DNA of 59,457 bases from a virus: positions 1 to 59,457 of the IMG/VR virus record IMGVR_UViG_3300040808_001421. One strand, given 5' to 3'. Shown piece by piece: positions 41,119 through 50,053 of this stretch (position 1 is the stretch's first letter; each line of letters starts with the position of its first letter). The notes beneath the pieces are model-generated. The model was given only the letters and a program-made list of their open reading frames with translations, was not told the origin of the DNA and made no database searches. Position numbers and translations under genes: made by a program.

Positions 41119-43791
41119 ATGAGTTATGTAGATGCCCTCTGGGATCGCGACAAAGATATTATTAAAGTAGTCGAGCGAACTAAAGCCGGCGAACGTGAAT
41201 ACAGAGAATTCCCCGCAAGATATGTTTTTTATTATGGCGATGCACGTGGTAAACAAAAAAGTACCATGGGCGATCCTGTAAGCCGTGTTGTATGTAAGAG
41301 TTGGAAAGAATATCTTAAAGAACAAAAAATTAACAAGCACAAAGGATTGTTTGAAGCAGACATCAATCCGGTATACAGATTACTTGAAGAAAATTATTTA
41401 GGTCAAGACGCACCCGACTTGCACAAAGCGTTTTTCGATATCGAAGTTGACTTTGACCCAGAACGTGGGTACAGTTCACCTGAAGATCCTTTTACTGCTA
41501 TTACTGCTATCACAGTACACCTACAATGGCTTGACAGTCTTATTACACTTGCTATGCCACCAAAGGGTATGAGCATGGACGATGCCAAGTATGCTGTAAA
41601 AGACTTTCCTAACACATATTTGTTTGATAGTGAAGCAGAAATGCTTGATACGTTCCTTACACTAATTGAAGATGCAGATATACTAAGTGGTTGGAACAGT
41701 GAAGGTTATGATATTCCATACACTGTTAATAGAATTACACGAGTGCTATCTAAAGAAGATACAAGACGCTTTTGTTTATGGGGTCAATATCCTAAGAAAA
41801 GAACATATGAAAAGTTCGGAAGAGAACAGGAAACCTATGACCTAATAGGCAGACAGCATTTAGATAGTTTGGAATTGTATCGTAAATACACGTATGAAGA
41901 AAGACACACTTACAGGCTTGATGCCATTGGTGAAATGGAAGTCGGTGAAAAGAAGACTGTGTACGAAGGTACGCTCGATCAACTTTATAACAATGACTTC
42001 CGAACGTTTATCGAATACAACCGACAAGACGTTGCACTACTGGACAAGTTGGACCAAAAACTAAAGTTTATTGATCTAGCCAATGAACTTGCACATGCAA
42101 ATACAGTTTTGCTACCCACCACAATGGGTGCTGTTGCAGTTACAGAACAAGCAATCATTAATGAAGCACATAGACGTGGCTTTGTAGTTCCTAACAGAGT
42201 ACACAGAGAGCCTGGCTCAGAACCGGCGGCAGGTGCGTATGTTGCATATCCTAAAAAAGGATTGCATGACTGGATTGGGTCAATGGACTTGAATTCACTG
42301 TATCCTTCCGTTATTAGAAGTTTGAACATGGATCCAGCAACTGTTGTAGGACAACTAAAACCAGAATACACAGAAGAATATGTACGTGATGAAATGACCT
42401 TGCGTAAGAAGTCATTTGCGGCGGCTTGGGAAGGGCGTTTCGGCAGTTTAGAATATGATTTTGTTATGGAACAACGCAAAGACAAGCAGATTACAGTTCT
42501 ATGGGAAAACGGCGAAAGTGATGTAATGAGTGCCGCGGAAGTTTATAGACTAATCTTCGAAAGCAATCAACCTTGGATGTTAAGTGCTAACGGAACTATA
42601 TTAACTACAGAATTTGATGGTGTTATTCCAGGACTGTTAAAGCGTTGGTATGCTGAACGTAAAGAATTACAAGCCAAAATGCGTAAAGCAATTGATGCAG
42701 GAAATAAAACAGAAATTGCATTCTGGGACAAGCGACAGTTGGTTAAAAAGATTAACTTAAACAGTTTATATGGTGCTATTCTTAATCCAGGTTGTAGATT
42801 CTTTGATCCACGGATTGGACAATCAACTACGCTAACAGGTCGTGCTATTGTTAAGCATATGAGTGCTAAAGTAAATGAAATTGTTACAGGTGATTATGAT
42901 CACATAGGTAAAGCAATTATATATGGAGATACAGACTCTTGTTACTTTAGTGCATATACAAGTTTGCGTCCTGAGATCGAAAAAGGTGATATCCCATGGG
43001 ACAAAGACAGCATTATTGCATTGTATGATCAAATCTGTGAAGAAGCAAACAAATCATTTCCTAACTTTATGAACGATGCATTTCATTGTCCTAAGTCAAG
43101 AAGTGAAGGTGTTATTGCCGCAGGTAGAGAAGTTGTAGGTGAAAAAGGATTATTCATTACCAAGAAACGTTATGCAATTTTAATTTTTGATAACGAAGGC
43201 GAACGTAAAGACGTTGATGGCAAACCAGGCAAAGTAAAAGCAATGGGCCTCGATCTCAAACGTTCAGATACTCCTGTGTTTATGCAAGACTTCTTAAGCG
43301 AAGTTTTGTTAGCAGTGCTAACAGGTGCTAAAGAAGAACAAGTGCTTGATATGATTACTGAGTTTAGAACTGAATTTAAAGCACGACCAGGCTGGGAAAA
43401 AGGCTCGCCTAAACGTGCAAACAACATTACAGATTATCTTGCTAAACTTAAAAAGCAAGGTAAAGTTAATATGCCAGGACATGTAAGGGCAAGTATTAAC
43501 TGGAATAATCTGAAAGAAATGAACAGTGACAACTATTCTATGAACATTGTTGATGGAATGAAAGTTATTGTTTGTAAACTAAAAAACAATCCAATGGGAT
43601 ATACTTCGGTTGCATATCCTACAGACGAACTAAGAATACCAAGTTGGTTCCAAGAACTTCCGTTTGCGGACGATGAAATGGAATCAGTTATCATCGATAA
43701 CAAAATTGGCAACTTATTAGGCGTTTTGGATTGGGATATTAAATCAACCGAACAGAAGAATACATTCAATAATTTATTTGACTTTGAATGA
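41119..43791 (+). CDS. 43: DNA polymerase, family B (T4 gp43 homologue)
   Basis: 890 aa, uninterrupted. The 3'-5' exonuclease motifs FFDIEVDF (~residue 105) and GWNSEGYDIPYTV are present. Polymerase motif A DLNSLYPS (~390), motif B KKINLNSLYGA (~543) and motif C IYGDTDSCY (~601) are intact. The C-terminus ends in FNNLFDFE, resembling the clamp-binding tail of gp43. It replicates phage DNA with gp44/62 and gp45. CAGGAG precedes the ATG. No intein or intron is seen. Confidence 0.97.
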   Translation: MSYVDALWDRDKDIIKVVERTKAGEREYREFPARYVFYYGDARGKQKSTMGDPVSRVVCKSWKEYLKEQKINKHKGLFEADINPVYRLLEENYLGQDAPDLHKAFFDIEVDFDPERGYSSPEDPFTAITAITVHLQWLDSLITLAMPPKGMSMDDAKYAVKDFPNTYLFDSEAEMLDTFLTLIEDADILSGWNSEGYDIPYTVNRITRVLSKEDTRRFCLWGQYPKKRTYEKFGREQETYDLIGRQHLDSLELYRKYTYEERHTYRLDAIGEMEVGEKKTVYEGTLDQLYNNDFRTFIEYNRQDVALLDKLDQKLKFIDLANELAHANTVLLPTTMGAVAVTEQAIINEAHRRGFVVPNRVHREPGSEPAAGAYVAYPKKGLHDWIGSMDLNSLYPSVIRSLNMDPATVVGQLKPEYTEEYVRDEMTLRKKSFAAAWEGRFGSLEYDFVMEQRKDKQITVLWENGESDVMSAAEVYRLIFESNQPWMLSANGTILTTEFDGVIPGLLKRWYAERKELQAKMRKAIDAGNKTEIAFWDKRQLVKKINLNSLYGAILNPGCRFFDPRIGQSTTLTGRAIVKHMSAKVNEIVTGDYDHIGKAIIYGDTDSCYFSAYTSLRPEIEKGDIPWDKDSIIALYDQICEEANKSFPNFMNDAFHCPKSRSEGVIAAGREVVGEKGLFITKKRYAILIFDNEGERKDVDGKPGKVKAMGLDLKRSDTPVFMQDFLSEVLLAVLTGAKEEQVLDMITEFRTEFKARPGWEKGSPKRANNITDYLAKLKKQGKVNMPGHVRASINWNNLKEMNSDNYSMNIVDGMKVIVCKLKNNPMGYTSVAYPTDELRIPSWFQELPFADDEMESVIIDNKIGNLLGVLDWDIKSTEQKNTFNNLFDFE

Positions 43792-43806
43792 TTTTCTAAA
43801 TATAAT
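43778..43806 (+). promoter_or_regulatory. Sigma70-like promoter overlapping a late-type box
   Basis: TTGACT (43778-43783), 17-base spacer, TATAAT (43801-43806), straddling the gp43 stop. A CTAAATA box (43796-43802) overlaps the -10 element, so early and late transcription of gp45 might start at nearly the same place. Confidence 0.75.
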
Positions 43807-43830
43807 ATGTAAAAGGAACGGAGAAAACAA

Positions 43831-44562
43831 ATGAAAGACATTTTACAAGATATTGTAGCACATACACACGCACTTGGCTTTTTGAATATTGTCAAGGTCA
43901 ACGGTGATGATGCACAAACAGGAATCGACAGCATGGCTGAAGATCGTTCTGTTATTCTACAGGCAAATACTAAAAATGCTCAAGTAGAAATGAAAGGCAC
44001 ATTTGGTATGCCTAACCTAAATAAACTAGACATTCACTTGAAGTGTCCAGAATATAAAGACGGAGCATCAATTGATGTTGTAACTGCTGATCGTAACGGT
44101 CAAACTATTCCAGTAGGTATTCACTTTGAAAATGCCGCCGGCGATTTTAAAAACGATTATCGTTTTATGAACGCAGACATCATTAACGAAAAACTTAAGA
44201 CTGTTAAATTTAAAGGTGCTAACTGGGACGTTGAAGTACAACCTACTGTTGCTAATGTACAACGTTTTAAATTACAAGCAACTGCAAATGCAGAAGAAAC
44301 TGTGTTTACTGTTATTACAGATGGTACAGATATTAAATTTAAGTTTGGTGATGCAAGTACACACGCAGGTGAGTTTGTTTTTGCAACAGGCGTAACAGGT
44401 AGCCTTAAAAATGAATGGGCATGGCCAGTAGCACAAACAATGGCTATTTTAAATCTTGATGGTGATAAGACTATGCGTATTTCAGATCAAGGTGCAATGC
44501 AAATTCAAGTTGACAGCGGACTAGCAACATATGAATATATTTTGCCTGCACAAAGCAAGTAG
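43831..44562 (+). CDS. 45: Sliding clamp (T4 gp45 homologue)
   Basis: 243 aa. Position after gp43, length and pattern (SVILQANTKNAQVEMKGTFG, FKLQATANAEETVFTVITDG, GALQIQVDSG-like MQIQVDSGLATYEYILPA) fit gp45. The clamp tethers gp43 and in T4 also activates late transcription with gp33 and gp55. Neither of those two was recognised in the window. It has its own promoter and CGGAG ribosome binding site. Confidence 0.9.
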   Translation: MKDILQDIVAHTHALGFLNIVKVNGDDAQTGIDSMAEDRSVILQANTKNAQVEMKGTFGMPNLNKLDIHLKCPEYKDGASIDVVTADRNGQTIPVGIHFENAAGDFKNDYRFMNADIINEKLKTVKFKGANWDVEVQPTVANVQRFKLQATANAEETVFTVITDGTDIKFKFGDASTHAGEFVFATGVTGSLKNEWAWPVAQTMAILNLDGDKTMRISDQGAMQIQVDSGLATYEYILPAQSK

Positions 44563-44572
44563 GAGATAAATT

Positions 44573-46030
44573 TTGAGAACTGACTTAACAGCAGAGCAAA
44601 AGGACTACGCAATATTTCTTCCGGCGTTGAGTGGCTTTTATGCTACATTTATTGGTAAGCAACGTAAAGAAGAATATGTTGAAAAGAGCCGTATTCCTTT
44701 TCCTAACAATGATATGGAAGGACTTAATTGGCTTAATCGTCAAAAGGGTATATTTCAATATCACTGGACACTATATTCGGCAGGACATGCAGAACTTGAT
44801 ATAAACAAAGATGCTCCTAAAGAACTTATGATCCGAGAACGTGATCGTGAGAACAGTTGGCTGTTAGGTGACTCAGGCGGCTTCCAGATTGGTAAAGGCG
44901 TTTGGGAAGGTGATTGGAAAGATCCTAATTGTCCTAAAGCACAAAAGAAACGTGAGCAAGTTCTTACGTGGATGGACGCTTATATGGACTACGGTATGAT
45001 CCTTGATATCCCGGCATGGGTTGCACGTTCGCCTGCTGGTGCTAAAGCAACAGGTATTAGTACATACATTGATGCTGTTAATGCAACTAAAATCAATAAC
45101 GACTACTTTATGAAGCACAGAACAGGTGCTTGTAAGTTCTTAAACGTTCTACAAGGTGAAAATCACGCTGACGCAGAAGATTGGTATCAGCGTATGAAAC
45201 ACTATTGCGATCCTAAGCAATTCCCAGACACACACTTTAACGGTTGGTCAATGGGTGGACAGAATATGTGTGATGTACATCTTGTTCTTAAAAGATTAGT
45301 AGCACTACGTTTTGACGGCTTACTTGAAAAAGGTGTGCATGACTTTATGCACTTCCTAGGTACAAGCAAACTAGAGTGGGCAACGCTCTTAACAGATATT
45401 CAAAGAGCAGTTCGTAAGTATCACAATCCTAATTTTACAATTACATTTGACTGTGCTTCTCCGTTCCTAGCAACAGCAAATGGTCAAATTTATTGTGAAC
45501 TTGAAACAAAAGACAGAACTAAATGGGTATACAGAATGGTACCTAGCATTGACGACAAAGCATTGGCAACTGATACAACATCATTTGGACAAGCATTTGT
45601 ACGTGAAGGCAAACACGGAAGTTTCTTAGATAGTCCTATTACACAAAGTTTACAGGCAAAAGATGTTTGCATCTATGCGCCAGGAGACCTAAATAAAATA
45701 GGCAAAGAAGGAAAAACATCATGGGATAGTTTTTCTTATGCGATCCAAATGGGTCATAATGTATGGAGTCACATTAATGCAGTACAAGAAGCGAACAGGC
45801 AATACGACAACGGAACAGTTCCGAACATGCTTGTGGAAGAGTCCTTTAACAGGGTATTTTTTAGAGATGTTGTGGAGGCAATATTTGCAACGTCAAACAG
45901 AGACGAAGCCGAAGCAATCATAGAAGAATTTTCAAGATTCTGGATGTCAATTATTGGCACTAGAGGAGCAACGGGTAAGAAAACTGTAAACGCAAGTACA
46001 CAATTTGCAAATCTATTTGAGGAGGCATAA
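44573..46030 (+). CDS. dpdA: DpdA-like DNA 7-deazaguanine transglycosylase (TGT paralogue)
   Basis: 485 aa, TTG start after AGGAG. It has the tRNA-guanine transglycosylase barrel motifs: WLLGDSGGFQIGKG with the catalytic D100, KFLNVLQGENHADAEDWY, FNGWSMGGQN (GxxGG-like) and ITFDCASPF with the nucleophile D293. The C-terminal zinc motif of bacterial tRNA-TGT is not apparent. Such TGT paralogues in phages (DpdA) exchange guanine in DNA for a 7-deazaguanine. FolE, QueD-like and QueE genes lie within the next 9.5 kb, which strongly supports a DNA-modifying role over tRNA modification. Confidence 0.83.
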   Translation: MRTDLTAEQKDYAIFLPALSGFYATFIGKQRKEEYVEKSRIPFPNNDMEGLNWLNRQKGIFQYHWTLYSAGHAELDINKDAPKELMIRERDRENSWLLGDSGGFQIGKGVWEGDWKDPNCPKAQKKREQVLTWMDAYMDYGMILDIPAWVARSPAGAKATGISTYIDAVNATKINNDYFMKHRTGACKFLNVLQGENHADAEDWYQRMKHYCDPKQFPDTHFNGWSMGGQNMCDVHLVLKRLVALRFDGLLEKGVHDFMHFLGTSKLEWATLLTDIQRAVRKYHNPNFTITFDCASPFLATANGQIYCELETKDRTKWVYRMVPSIDDKALATDTTSFGQAFVREGKHGSFLDSPITQSLQAKDVCIYAPGDLNKIGKEGKTSWDSFSYAIQMGHNVWSHINAVQEANRQYDNGTVPNMLVEESFNRVFFRDVVEAIFATSNRDEAEAIIEEFSRFWMSIIGTRGATGKKTVNASTQFANLFEEA

Positions 46031-46224
46031 TGGCTAAAATAAAAAACAAAGCAGTAAAAAAGTTAACCAAAGAGCATGAATACTATTCTAAAAAGGTTGA
46101 CGAAATAGAAAAAGAGCGTACAATGTATAGAGACTTCGGCCATAAGGCTCTTTTAATTAAACTAAAGAAAACTAAACTTTATATTAAAGATCAACTTGAT
46201 AGGCTATTAAAAAATGAAGCGTGA
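46030..46224 (+). CDS. Coiled-coil small protein, 64 aa
   Basis: A K/E-rich helix throughout (LTKEHEYYSKKVDEIEKERT). The ATG overlaps the dpdA stop (TAATG), suggesting coupling. It could be a DpdA partner, but there is no direct sign. Confidence 0.6.
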   Translation: MAKIKNKAVKKLTKEHEYYSKKVDEIEKERTMYRDFGHKALLIKLKKTKLYIKDQLDRLLKNEA

Positions 46225-46717
46225 TTATGCAGACGGTGTAAAAGATGATGTAATGTACTTTACAGGCTTTGAAGTAGAAAAAACACCAGCATATGATATG
46301 GACACACTATTTGTTGTAGGCTGTCGTCCACTAGAAGAAGTTCTTGAAAAGGCAAAAAAGAATCACGTTGATCATATCTATCTTGGTGCTAATCATAGTT
46401 TTGTTCCAAAAGAAGATTGGGAAGATCTAATACACGGTTTGCTTGATAAGAATTATTGGGTAACCCTAGACTATGATGTTAAGTATCACGAATGGGTACT
46501 AGAAATGGGTTTTAACGAAAAACACAAGTTTATTAGTATGTTATCAGTAAAACTTCCTTATGTAAATCAATTAAACTATAATGCTTGTATCAAAATCGAC
46601 GATGCTGATTTTGATCATTCTAATCCCGGAGTTTGGATTCAACCTGTACACGGCTTACTAGAACGTGATAAGTTTACAGATTGGAGCAAATATGGCAATG
46701 ACGAACCTAAAGATTAA
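46214..46717 (+). CDS. Conserved phage protein of unknown function, 167 aa
   Basis: It starts MKRDYADGVKDDVMYFTGFE. An alpha/beta pattern with LFVVGCRPLEEVLEKAKKNH and HIYLGANHSFVPKEDW suggests a small Rossmann-like or barrel fragment. Similar proteins are present in cyanophages without assigned role. It lies between dpdA and the QueD-like gene. A function in base modification is possible by context only. Confidence 0.62.
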   Translation: MKRDYADGVKDDVMYFTGFEVEKTPAYDMDTLFVVGCRPLEEVLEKAKKNHVDHIYLGANHSFVPKEDWEDLIHGLLDKNYWVTLDYDVKYHEWVLEMGFNEKHKFISMLSVKLPYVNQLNYNACIKIDDADFDHSNPGVWIQPVHGLLERDKFTDWSKYGNDEPKD

Positions 46718-46718
46718 C

Positions 46719-46747
46719 TTGACAACAGCACTGAAAGGCACTATAAT
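46719..46747 (+). promoter_or_regulatory. Sigma70-like promoter
   Basis: TTGACA (46719-46724), 17-base spacer, perfect TATAAT (46742-46747). The -10 box abuts an ATG at 46748, so the transcript would start downstream of that ATG. Confidence 0.82.
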
Positions 46748-47191
46748 ATGAGTATAACTGATAACATGATGAAGGAAGCAATGGCAGAAGACAATCACAG
46801 ACGTATCATGAATACAGCAAAGAGAATGATTTGGGTGACTTTCCGTAAGGAAGGTATTCACAAGTATCCTGCGGCACTAGAAGATCCTAGTCTTGCAACA
46901 GGTGATGAATATGATGTTTCGTTTTTGGGATATCCCCACAGACACATATTCCATTTCAAGGTTGGTATTACTGTTACACACAACGACAGAGATATCGAAT
47001 TTATTCAATTCAAAAGATGGTTAGAAAAACTGTACGAGGAGAAGACACTTGAACTAGACTACAAGAGTTGTGAAATGATCTGCGATGATCTATATAATCA
47101 GATTATTGCTAAACACCCGGGCAGAGAAGTACACATCGACGTTAGCGAAGATGGAGAAAACGGTGCCCATATCGAGTACGCAAAATATTAA
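46748..47191 (+). CDS. queD: QueD / 6-pyruvoyltetrahydropterin synthase-like (T-fold) protein
   Basis: The segment YPHRHIFHFKVGITV, then IEFIQFKRWLEKLYEE and VHIDVSEDGENGAHIEY, parallels QueD's HGHxFxVxxxITG, DFxxLK and ETxxxG segments. QueD makes carboxytetrahydropterin from the FolE product. The catalytic Cys before the HxH pair and the DHxxLN motif are not obvious, so it is a divergent member. The ATG at 46748 gives the longest frame, but the promoter -10 box ends at 46747; ATGs at 46766, 46769 or 46781 (after AAGGA) may be the real start. FolE and QueE nearby support the call. Confidence 0.62.
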   Translation: MSITDNMMKEAMAEDNHRRIMNTAKRMIWVTFRKEGIHKYPAALEDPSLATGDEYDVSFLGYPHRHIFHFKVGITVTHNDRDIEFIQFKRWLEKLYEEKTLELDYKSCEMICDDLYNQIIAKHPGREVHIDVSEDGENGAHIEYAKY

Positions 47192-47202
47192 AGGAGATGA
47201 CA

Positions 47203-47427
47203 GTGTCATATTTTGCAGACCACCCAGAGATCGTAAAGATCTTTAACGACCTTGAATCATACAAGGATTGGTGCGTGAACAGTTGGGTTCACGGTGACTC
47301 TAAGAGTTATGTGTTTGATGAGAAGGACTTGTACAACAATGCAAGTTATCCTTGGCAAATGTATAACAGGCATAAGAACCGACTTAAGAAAAAGTTGGCT
47401 CGTAAGCGTAATAGGCAAAGGAATTAG
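47203..47427 (+). CDS. Hypothetical small basic protein, 74 aa
   Basis: The GTG at 47203 is chosen because AAGGAG (47191-47196) lies 6 bases upstream; the ATG at 47197 directly touches that site. The protein (SYFADHPEIVKIFNDLESYK) ends with a strongly basic tail (KKKLARKRNRQRN). Function unknown. Confidence 0.6.
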   Translation: MSYFADHPEIVKIFNDLESYKDWCVNSWVHGDSKSYVFDEKDLYNNASYPWQMYNRHKNRLKKKLARKRNRQRN

Positions 47428-47429
47428 GA

Positions 47430-48548
47430 ATGAAGATTTGGTTAGTAGACTTAGAAAGTGTTGAAACACGTTACACAAGTGAGTGGAAGGTACACGTACC
47501 TAAAATACTTTCTAGTACTAGTGTATTTGATAACAATAAAGTAACTGTTGAAATTATTGACGGTGCTGATGATATTCCAGATGCTACTACACCAGGTGCT
47601 TTCTTAAACTTTGGTGGTACTAACATTTACAAGTCTACACAGATCGAAAAGATTTCTAGAGCCTTTACAAAAGGAAAAGTTAAATCTGGGGATCATATAC
47701 TATTCACAGACGCTTGGCATCCAGGTATTATTAACATCAAATACATGGCCGAATTGTTAGGTATTGATGTAATAACACATGGATTATGGCATGCGGGTAG
47801 TTATGATCCTGCAGATTTTTTAGGTAGACTAGTAGGTAATAAACCTTGGGTAAGACACGCAGAGAAAAGTTTCTTTGAATGCTTTAACCATAATTACTTT
47901 GCTAGTAATTTTCATATAGATATGTTTGCTAAAGAATTACTAGGCATTAGTAAAGAAGACACAGATAAACTATGTGAAAGTAAAAAAATTGTGCGTACAG
48001 GTTGGCCTATGGAATATACTGCTGACTCACTTGTTCCATTTAAAGGTATGCAGAAGAGAAACTTAATTTTGTTTCCTCACAGAGTTGCTCCAGAAAAACA
48101 ACCTGAAATTTTTAGAGATTTAAAAGAAACATTACAAGGCGACTATGAATTTGTCGTTTGTCAAGATCAAAGATTAAGCAAAGTCGAGTATCACAACTTA
48201 CTAGGCGAAAGTAAAATGATCTTTAGTGCTAACCTACAAGAAACATTAGGCATTAGTGCATATGAAGGTGCGATTGTAAATTCGTTTCCGCTTATGCCTG
48301 ATAGATTAAGTTATACAGAAATGTATGATGACTATTTCAAGTATCCAAGCGAATGGACTACAGACTGGGATAGTTATATTGCAAATAAAGATAAGTTAAT
48401 TGAAAAAATTCATTGGATTATGAATGACCATAAGAAACATTATGTAAATCTAGATCGGTTAGTTAAATTCTTAAGTGATGAATATTTTAGTTGCAGAAAA
48501 CTAAAGAATGTGTTACAATCATACAATGAAGAGACATCCACGTCTTAA
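47430..48548 (+). CDS. GT-B glycosyltransferase, resembling queuosine mannosyltransferase (DUF3524/QTMAN) proteins
   Basis: 372 aa. The C-terminal half shows the glycosyltransferase pattern LILFPHRVAPEKQPEIFRDL, then FSANLQETLGISAYEGA and SFPLMPDRLSYTEMY. As I recall them, tRNA-queuosine mannosyltransferases have a parallel HRWEHDKDPESFF, EFFGVAMLEAVYCG and PLCPKDLVYPEIF. The gene is placed between queD and folE. A donor for glycosylating a 7-deazaguanine base in DNA, by analogy with T4 glucosylation, is an inference. A generic glycosyltransferase for cell-surface or other targets is the alternative. Confidence 0.68.
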   Translation: MKIWLVDLESVETRYTSEWKVHVPKILSSTSVFDNNKVTVEIIDGADDIPDATTPGAFLNFGGTNIYKSTQIEKISRAFTKGKVKSGDHILFTDAWHPGIINIKYMAELLGIDVITHGLWHAGSYDPADFLGRLVGNKPWVRHAEKSFFECFNHNYFASNFHIDMFAKELLGISKEDTDKLCESKKIVRTGWPMEYTADSLVPFKGMQKRNLILFPHRVAPEKQPEIFRDLKETLQGDYEFVVCQDQRLSKVEYHNLLGESKMIFSANLQETLGISAYEGAIVNSFPLMPDRLSYTEMYDDYFKYPSEWTTDWDSYIANKDKLIEKIHWIMNDHKKHYVNLDRLVKFLSDEYFSCRKLKNVLQSYNEETSTS

Positions 48549-48562
48549 ACTCGGAGAAATAA

Positions 48563-49249
48563 ATGGAAAAAACAAGAGAAATTACAAAACGTTTGCAAGA
48601 AGCAAATAAACGCTATTGGGCAGGCGACAATATTAGTGACTTTATTAACGAAGGTGAAAAAGAACAACTAATTGAAGAAGCAACTGAAGCATTTGAAAAA
48701 GTATTAGATACACTAATTATCGATAGATTTACAGATCCTAATTCACAAGGTACAGCAAGACGTCTTGCAAAAATGTATTACAACGAACTAATGGCAGGAC
48801 GTTACGATACTATTCCTAATGCTACTGCTTTTCCTAATGAAGGAGAAGATGCATATACAGGTATGCTTGTAGTTCGTTCAGAACTAAAGAGTGTTTGTTC
48901 ACATCACCATCAGCCAGTAACAGGTGTTGCATATATTGGTGTTATTCCTAATGGCAAGGTTATTGGACTTAGCAAATACACACGTATCGCACAATGGTGT
49001 GCTAGACGTGGTACACTGCAAGAAGAACTTTGCAATGATATTGCAAGAGAAATTAGTAAGGCAACAGATGCAAAACATTTAGGTGTTTATATTCAGGCAA
49101 CACATGGTTGTTGCGAAAACAGAGGCATCATGGCACATAGCAGTCTTACACAAACAACTGTACTAAAAGGTTCATTTAAAGATGATCCAGCAACTAAAAA
49201 AGAGTTTATGGACAATATTAAACTACAACAGGAATTTGCTCCGAGGTAA
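48563..49249 (+). CDS. folE: GTP cyclohydrolase I
   Basis: 228 aa. The zinc ligands C112 and H115 in SVCSHHHQPV and C183 in THGCCENRG are conserved. IPNGKVIGLSKYTRIAQWCA and ARRGTLQEELCNDIA are the family's core motifs. It converts GTP to dihydroneopterin triphosphate, the first step of both folate and 7-deazaguanine synthesis. Next to the QueD-like and DpdA genes, the latter is the likely purpose. CGGAG precedes the ATG. Confidence 0.95.
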   Translation: MEKTREITKRLQEANKRYWAGDNISDFINEGEKEQLIEEATEAFEKVLDTLIIDRFTDPNSQGTARRLAKMYYNELMAGRYDTIPNATAFPNEGEDAYTGMLVVRSELKSVCSHHHQPVTGVAYIGVIPNGKVIGLSKYTRIAQWCARRGTLQEELCNDIAREISKATDAKHLGVYIQATHGCCENRGIMAHSSLTQTTVLKGSFKDDPATKKEFMDNIKLQQEFAPR

Positions 49250-49251
49250 TC

Positions 49252-49599
49252 ATGGGTGACGAAAATAAAGATTATACTATAACAATAGATGATCAAACTT
49301 ATACAACTTGCGGTCCTATTTCAACTAACACAGGTACAGTAACTATCGATTCAAGTTACAGCGGTCCTAGCACATTAACATACGATAGTAACATAAGTCC
49401 TACATTTAGTATTAGTGGTATAGATTCCAGTCCTGAATGGAGTTTTGGTGATATAGATGATTCATATACTAATGTAGATACAGAATTAGTTGAATCAAAT
49501 CCAACTTGCAAAGCATTATGGGAACAGTTTTTATACGTATATACTATGGTAAAAGCAGACAAGGAAAATAACGAGGAAAAAGATGACATTCCGTTTTAG
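49252..49599 (+). CDS. Hypothetical Ser/Thr-rich protein, 115 aa
   Basis: The N-terminal ~80 residues are low complexity (DSSYSGPSTLTYDSNISPTF). The C-terminal helix (NPTCKALWEQFLYVYTMVKA) is the part shared with other marine phage proteins. It starts 2 bases after folE and overlaps the cupin gene by 17 bases. Unknown function. Confidence 0.6.
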   Translation: MGDENKDYTITIDDQTYTTCGPISTNTGTVTIDSSYSGPSTLTYDSNISPTFSISGIDSSPEWSFGDIDDSYTNVDTELVESNPTCKALWEQFLYVYTMVKADKENNEEKDDIPF

Positions 49600-50053
49600 A
49601 TTTTTTAAATGGATCGGTGGATTCGATTTTTTAGATTGGTTAGACCTAATTGGTCGTAAACGTGTTATTATGGATCGCTATGAAAACGAACCTTATCTAA
49701 CACGTTATTATTTGTTTTTAAAAGATCGTAAACGTTTTCCGTTTAATGTATTCTTACATAAATTCCACAAAGGTGACTTAGATGATTTGCATGATCATCC
49801 GTGGCCTTATTTTACACTTATTCTAAAAGGCGGATATTGGGAAACTACTCCTAAAGGACGTTTTTGGAGGAAGCCTGGGCACTTTAGATTTAACGGTTCT
49901 AAAAGTCTACATAGGATTGAACTAGAGCCTGGCGTTACACCTTGGACACTGTTTATCCCAGGACCTAAAATGAGAGAATGGGGATTCATTAGAGATGGTG
50001 AATGGGTAGATAATGAAACTTACTTGAGAGAAAAATATGAACTCGAACATTGA
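49583..50053 (+). CDS. Cupin-like protein, 156 aa
   Basis: LHDHPWPYFTLILKGGYWE has the cupin motif 1 pattern with metal-binding His/Glu candidates, and FRFNGSKSLHRIELEPGVTP corresponds to motif 2. A single-domain cupin could be a dioxygenase, isomerase or binding protein. Its position in the deazaguanine island is noted, but nothing ties it to that pathway. Confidence 0.68.
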   Translation: MTFRFRFFKWIGGFDFLDWLDLIGRKRVIMDRYENEPYLTRYYLFLKDRKRFPFNVFLHKFHKGDLDDLHDHPWPYFTLILKGGYWETTPKGRFWRKPGHFRFNGSKSLHRIELEPGVTPWTLFIPGPKMREWGFIRDGEWVDNETYLREKYELEH

